A stretch of DNA of 64,000 nucleotides from Nephromyces sp. MM_2019 (taxonomy: Eukaryota > Apicomplexa > Aconoidasida > Nephromycida): the NCBI GenBank assembly GCA_015657535.1, contig JADHZB010002086.1, forward strand, positions 1,607-65,606. Reading direction: 5' to 3'. The position numbers and the translations under genes were made by a program. Shown piece by piece: positions 22,584-34,700 of this stretch (the first letter of the stretch is position 1; each line of letters opens with the position of its first letter). A model generated the notes under the pieces. The model was not told the DNA's origin. It was given only the letters and a program-made list of their open reading frames with translations, and did not search any database.

Positions 22584-25500
22584 TTATAATACTTTCCTTG
22601 AAGAAACAGCTGCTTTTCCAAACATTGGAGTCCCATATGAGGAAAAGCCTCCAATAGATCCCCCAGCTATACCATCCTCCACCACACTCCTAACCTGATC
22701 CTTTACAAGCCTTCTTTCTACAACTTTACCTCCCCGGGTATCCACAAAATGCTCTTCCGAGGAAGAACTCGTTAACACTCCGTTTCTAGTGTTTATCTTT
22801 CTTACACCTATTCGACTTAGAGACTTTGTTCTACCCACAGTGACTGGATAATTTTTTCGCGACACAAACTCACTTTCCTGATCGCTCAATGTGCTCCTTT
22901 CAACCCCATTAATCCCCATTTTACCACCATTTACAATGGGACCAGCAATGCTACGATCACCCCAAACGCTAGACACAGCACCATTTGGGACTCTTAACTC
23001 GAAATTCCTGCCCTCCATAAACTGATTCCGCACAGAATCGCAATCATTATCCCTCCCCCTCCCACTAGTTCCATAAACTTTCTTCTTCGCTGCAAATGAA
23101 GAGGAAGATCCACTGACTGCTTCCTTACCAAACGAATATTTCCAGAGGTCCTGCTCCCTTTCGACTTTGGTGTTCACCGAGTCATCGAGCAGTATTTTCT
23201 CCCAATCTCCAGCCGCATCCTCCTCTTCCACCTCTTCCTCATCCTCTTCCTCCACTACTACTCCCTCAATATCCCTCATCTCTCCAATCCCACGTGGTCC
23301 TCCATCACCTAAGGAAGACTCGTCTTGAGTTAAACCCCGAGGTGAATGAGGCGGAGGATCGTCACGCATTATTCCTATTCTATCGAGACTTGGAAGACCG
23401 AAAACAGTAGTAACAATCCAAAATAGGCAGTACAATCCCAACACACCCACAAAATACCCCTGCCATACTTCCGGAACAGTATGAAAGTATAACGCAGTGA
23501 AATACGCCGTGTAACACAGGATACCAAGAAGAATTAGGTAGTAGATGCGGACAACCGGTATCCACGCAGAGCTCTTTGGGTGGGTCAAAGAGACGGCCGA
23601 AAACTCTATTGATAGCATAAGCAGAAACATCATGTAGAGGACTACGTGGTCAGAAAAATCGCAATTTCCCTGCCGGGGTTTACACACAGCGTATTCAATA
23701 GCATTTGCACTCAAATATAACACCAAATATCTAAAGAGGGATATGACAACGTAGAAGATCAAACGTGGAAAGTGGACTAAGGTTAGTGGATGGAGTGAAA
23801 CCACGGAATGTATCCAGCCAAGAAAGACCAAGAGGTATGGCAATACACCATAATAAGAATGCATCCCTTTTTGAAGAATTCCCTTGAAAGGAAAGCATGG
23901 GGGAGTCGAAGGATCGCTCATAAAAGATGTGGTTTCATTACTTCCCACCTTCAGGGAGCGAAAGTGAACATCAGGTCGTAATTGTATGTCTTCATCAAAG
24001 AGAAAGTTCATGTTGAGCATCAGAGATGCAAAAGCTTGAGGAGCAAAAGCTGAGCACACAGTTAACGATTCTGGGCTCCTGTTGTCGGAAGAGGCAGCGA
24101 CTTGACTTTCTTTCGATTCGCTTTGTAAGCATTCTACTCGCGGATGTAAAGTAAGAGGTGAGTAGGTGCATTCTGGAAAGGATTGCCTTACGCATGACTC
24201 CTCACCTCTTGCTGTAGCCTGTGAATGTGTTGGCGGCTTAGCAACACTTATTCGGCGTGCACGAAGATTCTCTGGATATCTTGCGGCCACTGCATGCATA
24301 TTACCCAAGAGGCACCTCAGTAGCCCACCAGTCGCGGAGTCCAGTATCCAGGATTGTAGTGTCAGATCTCGATCCCTCATCCCACTCCACCACCATGACC
24401 ACCAATGGGAGAGGTAAGGATGAAGAAAGGTGAATGGATAGAAGAAACTAACTTTCTGTGAAGTCACTCCTCTGGAGGTTTCACTAGCTTTACCATCTTT
24501 TTTAGCACCTTCTAGATCGGGATTACCCAAAATTCGCAGCCCCAGGAAAGCCTCATAAGACGCACACACGGAAGCAGGGTCAGCATAACTCGCAGTAAGC
24601 TCCATCAATTCAGCTTCAGCTGCGGTACCTTTTTCCTGAAGAGGAGGCAAGTTTTCAGAAAAAAGGGTCGAATAAGACTTGTGGGACGGCTCTTTGCCAA
24701 CTTCCGTCAAAGAAACCAGTATTCTTTGAGGCAGAATGTAGACGCCAGTATGTATCCATCGCTTATTTTTGTCATCCAACCGTGCAGGCCTCTCCGAGGA
24801 GTTCCTAACAAACATAAAAGTGGAGAATATCTCTCCCTGCTCATCGTCTTCATAATCCAAGCCATCCTTTCGATTAGTCGCTTGGGATAAATCGCCGTAA
24901 CGCCTAGCCCAGCTAAAACAAGGGTTTTCCCTATCTGATTCTGCAACCAAATAATCCTGCAAATAATAGGATGATTGGTGACTCATATCTTGGTTAAAAT
25001 TGTCAGAAAGATGCAAGTCAGCAGCTATTTTGGGATTTATATCCTGCAGAGTTAATTGCTCAGAAGAGGTCTCTATTATAACGTCTGAAGGTTTACCTTC
25101 ACTATTGACTTGTCTATCGGTTTCGGTGATTTCTGGAGATTGTCTTGAACTAGGTGCCCAAAATCTCCAAAAAAATGAGCTTAAACTACCAGGAATATCC
25201 GAGAATCCCTTGAGGTTAGTCGGGTATGATGATGATATTCTCTTTAGCAAAGAATAATAGGTCTGCTGGAGATCTCTCCACCGTACAACCGAGAAAAGTG
25301 CATGTGCAGTATCATCAAAGCATATTCTTACTTCACCCCCAAAAGAGTCTAAAAAAGATGCAGGCCTCTTTCTATCACCCACATAAAAAGAAAACAGCTC
25401 TTCCAGACTCTTCTGGCTAATAGATGAATTGCTAAGCGAGCTACAATCCTTCCACTGTAACTCGGGGCATCCAGCACTTTGCAACTCTAAAAACCCCTCT

Positions 25501-26312
25501 TCTTCATCTCTCCTGAGTTCGCCCCTATTGATATGACCATTCTTGTCGTTATGTCTAGCATCATTAAGCAAGACTCGCTCGGAATTACAGTATTGAGGAG
25601 TACAAAAAGGCAAAGGATGAGCTTCTGAACATGCCGTGCCAGCAATAGAGGACGCTTCATCACTATCAGAATATATCGTCCTTGTATTCCTAGCATTAAA
25701 GTCGCTTCCATTAAAGCATTCATTCACGTTCCCAGTAAACAATGTGGCAAGAAGGGTTTGCGGCGTGCACACACGGTAATCATCCATATCGAACGTAGAA
25801 TTAAAACGAGAAATTGGCTGAATTGAAGCATTTTTCCGGCAAGTAGAGAGCTCAATCCTATCCATACACACTTTCTCTGCTTGAACGCCCCTTCTCTCTC
25901 CCCGAGATATCCGCGAGCAAGAAGCAGAAGAAGAAGCCCTTTCTTCCTGAAGATAAGGCAGTATACACCTTTTCACGACGTTAAAAGTCTCCTCCTGCAA
26001 AGCGAGAATATCATGCCTACGCAGCTTAACAAACTTCTGTGTGTTTCGAACTGTTCCAAATATCAAGATGCAAGTAAATAAGACCAGCGTAAAAATTTGA
26101 ATTCTCAATAGCAACGCCCTTCCCACGTGAGTGGGATGCTCATTTTGAGATGCTGAGTAATTGCTAGTAACTCCATCTGTACTGTCGGCGTGAGGACTGA
26201 CAGAGACCACCAGAGGAGAGAGGCCCTTTGAAAAATTCTGAGTGCTCTGCAGCAATTCATCAGAATCCCGCTGATTTTTTCGCAAGAAAGCAAAGTCCAC
26301 CACACCCTCCAT
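22584..26312 (-). CDS. Membralin-like multi-pass membrane protein (tentative)
   Basis: Single exon, 1242 residues. One membrane segment lies near the N-terminus (about 66-87, LLLRIQIFTLVLFTCILIFG). A long, presumably lumenal region of about 720 residues follows, with several NxS/T sites. Five closely spaced segments then span about 812-975 (among them LIFYVVISLFRYLVLYL and VVLYMMFLLMLSIEF). The tail is hydrophilic and carries an acidic run (EEEDEEEVEEED). From memory of the family, the order of one N-terminal segment, a large loop and a C-terminal cluster, plus the pattern E(F/L)...R-IYYLI...Y and a closing LPSLDRI (compare VPALQR), matches membralin/TMEM259, an ER protein linked to degradation of membrane proteins. 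Human membralin has about 620 residues, so this one is twice as long, mainly in the loop and tail. It may instead be a lineage-specific protein; the membrane topology is surer than the name. Confidence 0.5.
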   Translation of the reverse strand: MEGVVDFAFLRKNQRDSDELLQSTQNFSKGLSPLVVSVSPHADSTDGVTSNYSASQNEHPTHVGRALLLRIQIFTLVLFTCILIFGTVRNTQKFVKLRRHDILALQEETFNVVKRCILPYLQEERASSSASCSRISRGERRGVQAEKVCMDRIELSTCRKNASIQPISRFNSTFDMDDYRVCTPQTLLATLFTGNVNECFNGSDFNARNTRTIYSDSDEASSIAGTACSEAHPLPFCTPQYCNSERVLLNDARHNDKNGHINRGELRRDEEEGFLELQSAGCPELQWKDCSSLSNSSISQKSLEELFSFYVGDRKRPASFLDSFGGEVRICFDDTAHALFSVVRWRDLQQTYYSLLKRISSSYPTNLKGFSDIPGSLSSFFWRFWAPSSRQSPEITETDRQVNSEGKPSDVIIETSSEQLTLQDINPKIAADLHLSDNFNQDMSHQSSYYLQDYLVAESDRENPCFSWARRYGDLSQATNRKDGLDYEDDEQGEIFSTFMFVRNSSERPARLDDKNKRWIHTGVYILPQRILVSLTEVGKEPSHKSYSTLFSENLPPLQEKGTAAEAELMELTASYADPASVCASYEAFLGLRILGNPDLEGAKKDGKASETSRGVTSQKVSFFYPFTFLHPYLSHWWSWWWSGMRDRDLTLQSWILDSATGGLLRCLLGNMHAVAARYPENLRARRISVAKPPTHSQATARGEESCVRQSFPECTYSPLTLHPRVECLQSESKESQVAASSDNRSPESLTVCSAFAPQAFASLMLNMNFLFDEDIQLRPDVHFRSLKVGSNETTSFMSDPSTPPCFPFKGILQKGMHSYYGVLPYLLVFLGWIHSVVSLHPLTLVHFPRLIFYVVISLFRYLVLYLSANAIEYAVCKPRQGNCDFSDHVVLYMMFLLMLSIEFSAVSLTHPKSSAWIPVVRIYYLILLGILCYTAYFTALYFHTVPEVWQGYFVGVLGLYCLFWIVTTVFGLPSLDRIGIMRDDPPPHSPRGLTQDESSLGDGGPRGIGEMRDIEGVVVEEEDEEEVEEEDAAGDWEKILLDDSVNTKVEREQDLWKYSFGKEAVSGSSSSFAAKKKVYGTSGRGRDNDCDSVRNQFMEGRNFELRVPNGAVSSVWGDRSIAGPIVNGGKMGINGVERSTLSDQESEFVSRKNYPVTVGRTKSLSRIGVRKINTRNGVLTSSSSEEHFVDTRGGKVVERRLVKDQVRSVVEDGIAGGSIGGFSSYGTPMFGKAAVSSRKVL

Positions 26313-29300
26313 TGGAAGTTGATACAGAAAGGGTTACATAGCTCCTATGCTAGTGTCTACATCAAAAGTGATGAATACCTAGCCGTAAAAGCCCATTGGC
26401 AGGAAGCTTATGAGATTATAATCTTATCCACATTTTAGACGTTATCAATAGTGCGTAATACGAGTGGCGCAACAAGGAAGCTGGAGGAAGGACGCCCAAG
26501 TAGCTACGAGAAAAGGATATAGGAAAGCTAGTAAAACTTGTAAAGGGGGGGTGTGAAGAGAGAAGTAGAAGGATATGGAGCATTTTGAAGGTAAAAGCTG
26601 GTAGAAGGTAGTAAGAAGCTTCGAGCATAAAATGAGTAGCAACTTCAAAAGTGGTAAAGTTAAGAAGAAAGAAGTAGTAGGAGACATTTTTGTAGATGAG
26701 TCCAAAAAGCAGAACATAATTTGAAGGCATGGAGGAAACGGGTGTCAAACAAGGGAGGATGGATTCCTACTGCTCTACGGCAGAAGAGAGCAGAAAAAGC
26801 ATAAAATGAGGGATAAACCACTGATCTACACCAGAAGAGATCAGCAAAGTTGCACACACTTGAACAAGAAGCTCCAACTTTGCAAGGCCGAATTTGAACA
26901 TCTTTCAAGCATCTGATTCAGCATAGTAACTATGGAGAACACGATTGGGGTCCACAAGCAAATTAATACAACAGATTTGCTAATGATTGACATGTCAAAC
27001 ATGCTGTTACTAGAATTGATAAGAATTTGATAAATCAACGTGAAGAAGTAAACTTCACAACCATCAATCCAAAGAAAGTACTACAAAAAATTATCGATTA
27101 CACTAATCTAAATGAACCACCACTGGAAAATGGTATAATGCAGCACAAAATTGATGCTTAAACACTGCAACAAGAGGCTACAGAAATCATTTTCCTAAAG
27201 TGCATACACCAGGTGCTGGAAGTAAACAAAGCAAGTGCTGCATTAAGACAAGAGTAACTAGCTTGCTCGAGGCACACAAAAGTTTTTTTCCAACAGTTTT
27301 GTTTACTAAACTATGGAGAAAATTAATACACAAGAGAAAGCAAGCATAATGATAAAAAAAGCAAAGACTCTAGCTCTCAAAAACTGCCACACATAATGCC
27401 TATTTTTTCCCTGTAAACGCTTGTCAAAAAAAGCCAGAATGCAATTGAAATACGACACTTTGGCGGACTAAACTAGAGCAAAACGCCAGAGAAGAGAGAA
27501 AACTGCCTTCCAGAAGCATTAACATCTTTACGAAGGAATATTTCCGCACCTTAAGTAGCTGCTGAAAAGCTACAATGTGAGCAGCGATAATCAGCTGAAA
27601 ACTAACAAAAAAGCTCGGATCTTCGTCTTAATCGCCGCTCACCCGTAATAACCTACTCTCGTACTCGTTAATGAAGCACCAAGTGTAACACTTGTCCAAA
27701 AGTAATGATCAACTTGACACGAGCCCGTGTACTTTGCAGCATCAGTTACAAAATATATACAAAAATCAATTGATTTCCTGTTTCACATACAAAAATACTT
27801 CATGCTGCCTACCCCTACTTGCAGGAACTATTAAAACGTAAAAACAAAACTAGTAGCAGTAAATACGCCCAAACATCCTCAAAAAATAACCCACAAACAC
27901 CTTCACTGATCCACTATATCCGGAAATCCAGGATGCCATCAATCTTCGAACCTATGCTACCTGTGATTTTCAATTATGACTACAAAAAGGTCAGACAGAA
28001 ACCTGATTCTTCAAACTTTAGAAGATCTCTGCACAACATGCATATCTAGTGCAATTAATCCTGAGATAGCAAACAATTATACAAGAGAAGGAAATGCCGA
28101 CTCAGCCTTTCAAGTTGCTTGCCTTGAAGAGAGGTGAGAGAAAGCACCGATAGCTTTAAAGCTGCAACGAAAAGACTCGAGAATATCGTCTACTCAGATA
28201 AGCAGAGTCGCCTGCAAATTGAGAAATGGAACAGAAACGAGAATATATATATATGAAGCACCCGAGGTCTGCTCTCCGCTGCGCATACCCTAAGCTTTTA
28301 ACAGCAGATCGAGTGAGCTCTGCTAAGAATGCGTGTTTTTATAGTGAGCAGGGGTTAAGAAGTCTTGACGTTAACGCTTCTGACACTTTGAAGCAAAGTT
28401 TCGCATGACGTGTGGGAGTGCTTGCTTGGAGCGGAGTGTGTGTTAGGGGTGGAGCGTGTTGAATTGTGTGTTAGGAGTGGAATGTGTTGGAGTGTGTGTT
28501 GGGGTTTAAAGTGCGTGTTAGGGTTTGAAGTGTGTGTTAGTGGAAGCAGCCAATCCACCACGGAGTATAGGCTGTTCCAGGAGGAGGCATCTACACTTGG
28601 GCAGCATCTAGAGGCTCAAATCTAATCTCTTCATGAAAGCTTCTTCGAAGCAGCGGCGCGTGCGATATTTCTGGAAGAAGTAGCATAAAATATTTAACTT
28701 TTCCCCTCAATTTACTATTAGCAATATTTCATGACTAAACCAGGCACTCTACTTTATCTAGGGAGGCATCAAAGGGGGATCCTAAAATTTACGAATGAGA
28801 TTCTGCAAAGCTCTATGTGCGTGCATTTGTGTTAGACGTCACCTTCAATGCAGAATCGCCATTTTCAGCTCTTTTTTTCATTCAGTAATGAATTTTCAAT
28901 AAATTGACAAAGTCTATGGACGGTGGCTTGAGCACGAGAATGGCAAGCCGAGAGGTTGTACTCATTGCTAGTTATATTATATAATAAGTAACCTTCAAAA
29001 TAAAAAAAAAACAGGTTCTTTTTAAATGTTGATGCTTCACTTTTTGATGCTTTTTTTATGTTCTCGAGGATATAGTTTCCCTCCCATATCCGATTATGTA
29101 AAACTGCGCGTATTTTCTGTGTAATTTCTCCATCATGATTGCTAGATCATCCGCAAAGTGATTGCCCCTAGATACATTTATGCGGACTTGACACATTTTT
29201 TACCCTTCATCAGTGAAAAAGGTTTTTTCAGGCTGAAGTTGACCAAGTTAGCAGAGCCTATATTTATGTGCCAGAATCACCGCAAGGCAATCGCTATATT

Positions 29301-31745
29301 TAATATTAAGCAGCAGGTTTTTTTTACCAATACCTAGTGCATGCCAAAAATTATCCAACCTGCCTTAAAAAGTGAAGAACATGACACTAAAACTTTCCTA
29401 AGGCCAAACACTATCTTGAAACACATAAATCCAGATTTTTAAAGCGCGAAAAGAATGATGTGTTATAAAGTTGCTTCCAGCTAGTCATTCAGTAATTCAG
29501 GGTGATGATGCAAGAGATACAATTAAAACAAGATAACAAGCAACCAGAAGGCTAGCTTGGAGTTCAAAGTTTCATCTGTGGCCAAGCTGGAATAAGCGAG
29601 GAGTACATAATGTTAAAAGTAAACCTTGAATCTGTGGACTTGCGCAATGACCCTGGGTATTATCTCTTTCTTTTCTACGCTACTTACGCCTCAATCAATA
29701 GTTACCGTTTTATGCATGAATTTTTCTATCAATACTCCTCAAGCGCTTAGAAAAAATAGATGAAAATGTCCTCGAATATGATTTTCGATGAAATTATCTT
29801 TATTCCATGAGAAAAGGTATTACCTCTAGAGGCAAAACACGAAGCAAAAGATACATCTTACGCTTCTCTATAACGATTTGATGTCGTTACTTTGGTAAAA
29901 TTGGAGAGCCATACTGCACTACTCACCAAATAAAAGGTCTACGATTGACCTTATACCTTGTCGAACAGTGGAAACCCGCATATATATTTCTATTTGACAC
30001 AATTAAGCCGGAAAGACCAAATATACGCGGTTAGCCAATAAGTATAGCTTATAAGAAAGACACAATTTCAGCGCAAGTGCATCTCATGATTTAGACTAAA
30101 TTAGAAACAGCACTCATCATTAAAAGGTTGTTTTTTTGTTTCTTCTATTTTTAATTTCGTGTAAAAGTAATATTATCAATGTTAAGCGTACTGAACGAAA
30201 GGATTCTACTGTCATGAAATGGAATTGACCGATTACGTACAGTGAACTACAAAAAGGCAACTGAGTGTTAAAATCAGGCTTAAATGAAATTCAGCTGGCC
30301 AACAAGCAATGACTTCAAACCTAGGTTGTGGAAACAATATTGAAATTTCAATTTTTTCAGTCCAAACGTCTGATACGCCAATAAACTTTATATTGTAATG
30401 AAGTTTTACGCAATCCTTCAAACGCCTTGTTAGAATACCTTGTTTGAAACAGAATTTCCGGGGTACTCTTTTTGAAAACAAAATTCACTTTCACCAGTTT
30501 GGATAGTGCCCACCTCAGCAATTCCCTGATATAGGATGGATATCACCTCAAAAAGTACTTTCCCGTGTATATTTATGTATAAGTTGCGTAGCTGCAAAAC
30601 CTGTTTTTCCCGACTAGTTGGTGTTTTTATAGCATGTTTTTCCACGAATTTCATGCAGCTCGTGGTTATGCAAGTATCGACTGGGCTAATAACCCATTTG
30701 TTCTCTCAGTCTAGCAAGATGAGAGGCAAATATTTCAGGCACACCTTGATGAACTGAAAATTATATGGTGTTGAGGTGTTTATGAGGAGTAAAATATGCA
30801 AAGGCAAACAGCGAAGACAAGCATTGAAGTCTCAAACCATAGGCTTTTGATAGCCACTGCTGATTTCCCGCACCATATAGGCAGCTTCAAGCTAGCCTAC
30901 ATTTCCAATCAGCTCACTGAAGCCTGCCGTATTCAGTAGCAAATCTCTGGGTAACTGTTCAGAATTGTGAATGTGCAACTCACAAATGAAGGAGCAGTGA
31001 GTGACCCTACTCAGCCTTTTCATTGGTGTTCCGGGCAAAATATCTGGAATCCGCCCCTTTGGATTCGCAATCAGGGTTCATTCCCATGCCGTGTTTGAGA
31101 AGCTATTTATCAACACCGAAACAACCTGCAATCGTATACTGAAACCGCCTTTGTGCATGCTTCAAAAACAGTACAGCCTCACGAAAAAAGGTATAAGGGG
31201 TTTAAGGCAGGAGATATGAAAGACTTGCAGGTCTTATGGAAACTGTGTATTCTTCCAGTAGCTAGCGCGCGGCCTGAACCTGCAGTTTCTCTCAGCTTGA
31301 GTTTACAGGTTTCACCACTTTGAGTTCGCTCTTTGCTCGCTTAGTAGTATGTACAGGCAGTATGAAAGAGTTCTTTCAATAGTTGTGATAGTCCTGTGCC
31401 GTATTCAATGTTAATAAGCCATGAGAATGGGCGAAGAACTTTTATAATCCTGCCTGAATTGAGAGATTCTGGTGAGAGAAAGTAAAACAAGCAGGACATG
31501 AGTAGTTATCCTAGTGAGTATCAATGACTCACTCCATGCACGTGTAAGGAGCACTGAAGACTGTGTCAGAGAGTAGATATCTCCACTTAAAGAAACGCAA
31601 AGATAAGTACTATTTGGAGAAATCTGATTTCAACTGTAAGTACTCGCCCACAAGAAAATTCTCATCCCGAAATACCAGTTTGTACTATAAATCCGGTTTC
31701 TGGGGATGAGAGTGTTATATTCACCGTATCACTTAGCAAAAAAAA
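26313..31745. other. Spacer between divergent genes
   Basis: This 5.4 kb must carry the 5' regions of the membralin-like gene (minus) and the HemK2-type gene (plus). Frames are short and match nothing I know. The frame at 31001-31219 is open but lacks family features. A GT-rich block with TTAGGG-like words at 28410-28545 is listed separately. The remainder is AT-rich and looks non-coding. Confidence 0.6.
28410..28545 (+). repeat. Degenerate GTGTGTTAGGG-type repeat block
   Basis: About five irregular units built on gtgtgttagggttt or gtgtgttgggg, spaced roughly 19-28 bp. Words such as ttagggttt and ttggggttt resemble telomere-type repeats, but they are imperfect and interrupted. It is best read as an interstitial GT-rich minisatellite with a telomere-like flavour. 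Confidence 0.65.
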
Positions 31746-34700
31746 ATGTTCCCAACCCCGCGATTTCCAACCCCAAGGACTGCAGATGATACTATCGATA
31801 CTCTCAGCTCCCAGAATATAATTGAAGGAGCCTTGGGTGCTGATAGTTTCTACCCTCCTTCTGAAGATACCTTCCTCTTTCTTGATGCATTGGATAGTGA
31901 AGCAAGATATATATATCTCTCCCGTCCTGCGTTGATTCTGGAGATTGGGTATGCGGGGAGTTAAGAGTTTTTTATGGACGTAATTACCGTAAATTGCGGA
32001 GCTTATATGAAGGACCATGTGTTTTCGCAACTCTTCTTTTTAAATGTTTTTTCAAGTAGCTTTACTCCCAAGATCTGCCCAAGTATGTTGAGGAGCTTAT
32101 GTGAAAAACCATGTGTGTTTTTAACTCTTCTTTTTACATGCGTTTTCTAGTGGCTTTACTCCCAAGATCTGCTCGAGTATGGCAGATACCCTATATGAAT
32201 GCGCTGGTTTTATGCTCATTAGATTAATACAAAGAGAAAATTTAAAAGAGTTTCCGGTTCCAAAACATATATTAGAGTAAGACTGCTGCCTTCATCAGTG
32301 CGTTTAGAGCCTGAGCTGGTGCGTGGATGCTGCAAGCCTCAAGAACAAGTAAATATATCAGTCTTGCAAATAGCATTTTGCCTCTGAAGTCCTTATTAAC
32401 TGTAAATTCGCGCCCGGCATTTATAGCGTTGAAAGTCATGTCCTTTTGTTACACCATGTTAAGCATCTCAAGCTTCTTTCTTTTGTATTAGTTCTTGGGA
32501 ATTCGGCGCGGGGACTAAGCTCACATTGCTTTGTAACCCCTTCTTTTCCTTTTCTCAAGCTTACGCTGGAGTCCTCCAATAAAAGAGAAGCTGAAAAAGT
32601 GAGGCTGCTCTCTTGTCCTCTTGCATTAATTAAATGGAATGTTAGTACTGTTGACTTCTTAACGTGAACATGATAAATTCCGCTTTCTAACATTGTTATA
32701 TGCCCCCCCTTCTTTTTATTTAGGAGCGGCTCAGGGTGTGTTGTCACGCATCTGCAGCTAATTTTGAAAAGGTGAGCAGTCTTTCATGGCAAGTACCCTG
32801 ATTTTAAATTTTTTTATAACAGCAGGCATATCAGACATTCACTGCACTAACATTACCAAATCTGGTTCAGTGAAGGAGCGCTATATAAAATACCTTGTTA
32901 CTTGGATGTGAATATTTACCTCGATTGGTGCTTACTTTTCCTTGCCTTTGCTGAAATAACTAGAAGTTATCCCCAGAAATTCCTTCCTGCGCGTTTTTCA
33001 GCGAAGCTGAAAGAACGCTATTTACCAAAAAATTATTTTTTAATTTACTATGAAAAATTGGAGGTGCAAAAATGGCATATTTCTGTCCACAGGCAAGGGA
33101 AAGGCCATTTATATTATCATCTTAGATAACGTTACTGTCGCGTAATTTCTAGCAAAGTGTGCTTATACTACCTTTTTATAATTTTGAAGCGATGCTACCC
33201 CTTTCACTGGAAGACATTGCTCTTTTTTTTCGCCTTTTCCTTATGCTTAGCATCTTCAACTTTCCTTTCGAGATAAAATGTGTGCTAAATTTCGAGACAG
33301 AAAGATTTTTTTCTCCAGAATCTCTACTGCTATAGATTGTGAAAAAAGTAATTTCACAGCAGTTTTTAAGCTTTTAATTAACGCTGGATGCCCCCGTGAT
33401 TTGTTTTATTGCGCGTGTCTTCATCATGACAGTTTAATTCGATGTTCTCGCAAACCTGTTTGATTAATGACTTCCATTTCGAGTTTTATGAGTGAGCAAA
33501 AGCTCTTCTATTGCTTTTATTGATGAAATACATGCAGTAGATAGAAAAATACGACTGGGTGGAGGAAATGTTGAGATAAAGCTTCTCTTCTGTGTCTCAG
33601 CTTGAACCGGAGAGGCGAAGAGTTTGGTTTTCCGAATTTGGCACCTCATTGTTTCGCAATAGATGTGAACCATGCGGCAGCAAAGGCCACAGTAGAGACT
33701 GCGGTTTTAAACTGCGTGAATAATTCTTTGGACGTGATACTCGGTGATATTTTCTGCTCTTTTAGATATGATGTGGTTATTCCAGAATTTTTTGGCTTCG
33801 ATATCATATTATTTAACCCGGTAAGAAGTTATACAATATATATATTCCCCTTTACTGAGCCCGTTAATTTTTTTTTGTAAGGAGCTGTATTATTTTTTGC
33901 AGTATTATACTTGCTGCTTTTCAAGATTAAGCATGGGTGTCCTTGCCACGTAAATTCAGCATCTTTTAATATGTTTTGGTTTTTTCTGAGTAAATATTCA
34001 TGTTCATACGATGTCGAAATATTCTGAACATTCGAGCGCATGCTTAGTGGTGAGTGCTTAACTGCAAATGAACTCTAGATAGTGTGAATAGCCAAATCTT
34101 CTGCGGGCAATCATAACTCTGGGTGTGAAATTTTGAACTATATTTTGTTTGAGGGTAAAAGCTACAGCAGTAAAGAGGAAATTCTCACATGAGCAATATA
34201 CTTTATCCTTCTGAGTTTCGCTGATTTTCGCTGTTTCCAGCTTTTTATTGGGTCGCGCTTTTATCAAGAAACGAAGTAAATGCTAGGCTGTATTCTCAAT
34301 GTACTGAAATTTTCTTATTTGAATAATCATAGCAATTTGAAAATCTAGCATAGATTACTATGCCCTACTGTATCGATGATTATAGCTATTAAGATGCTGC
34401 TGTATGTATACTTTATGGAATATAGTAATTTTGCAGTAGTATGGGTGGAAAATAGTAACTAAGAAATGAAAATTGTTGAATACAAGTAAAGCAAAACAAA
34501 AGTTAAAATCCCATTTAAGCTATAAGCCTATTAAAACGTTTAGTGTTTTATACGCTCCATGTCGCTGTGTCAGTATTTCCTTTTTATTTGCTTTTCAACT
34601 TGGGAAAATGCATATTTCTTGAGCATCTAAGAGTTAAAAGCCTCTGCACATACCCCCAATTCCGCCTCAAGAAGTTTTAAGTTATTTTTAGTACTGACCT

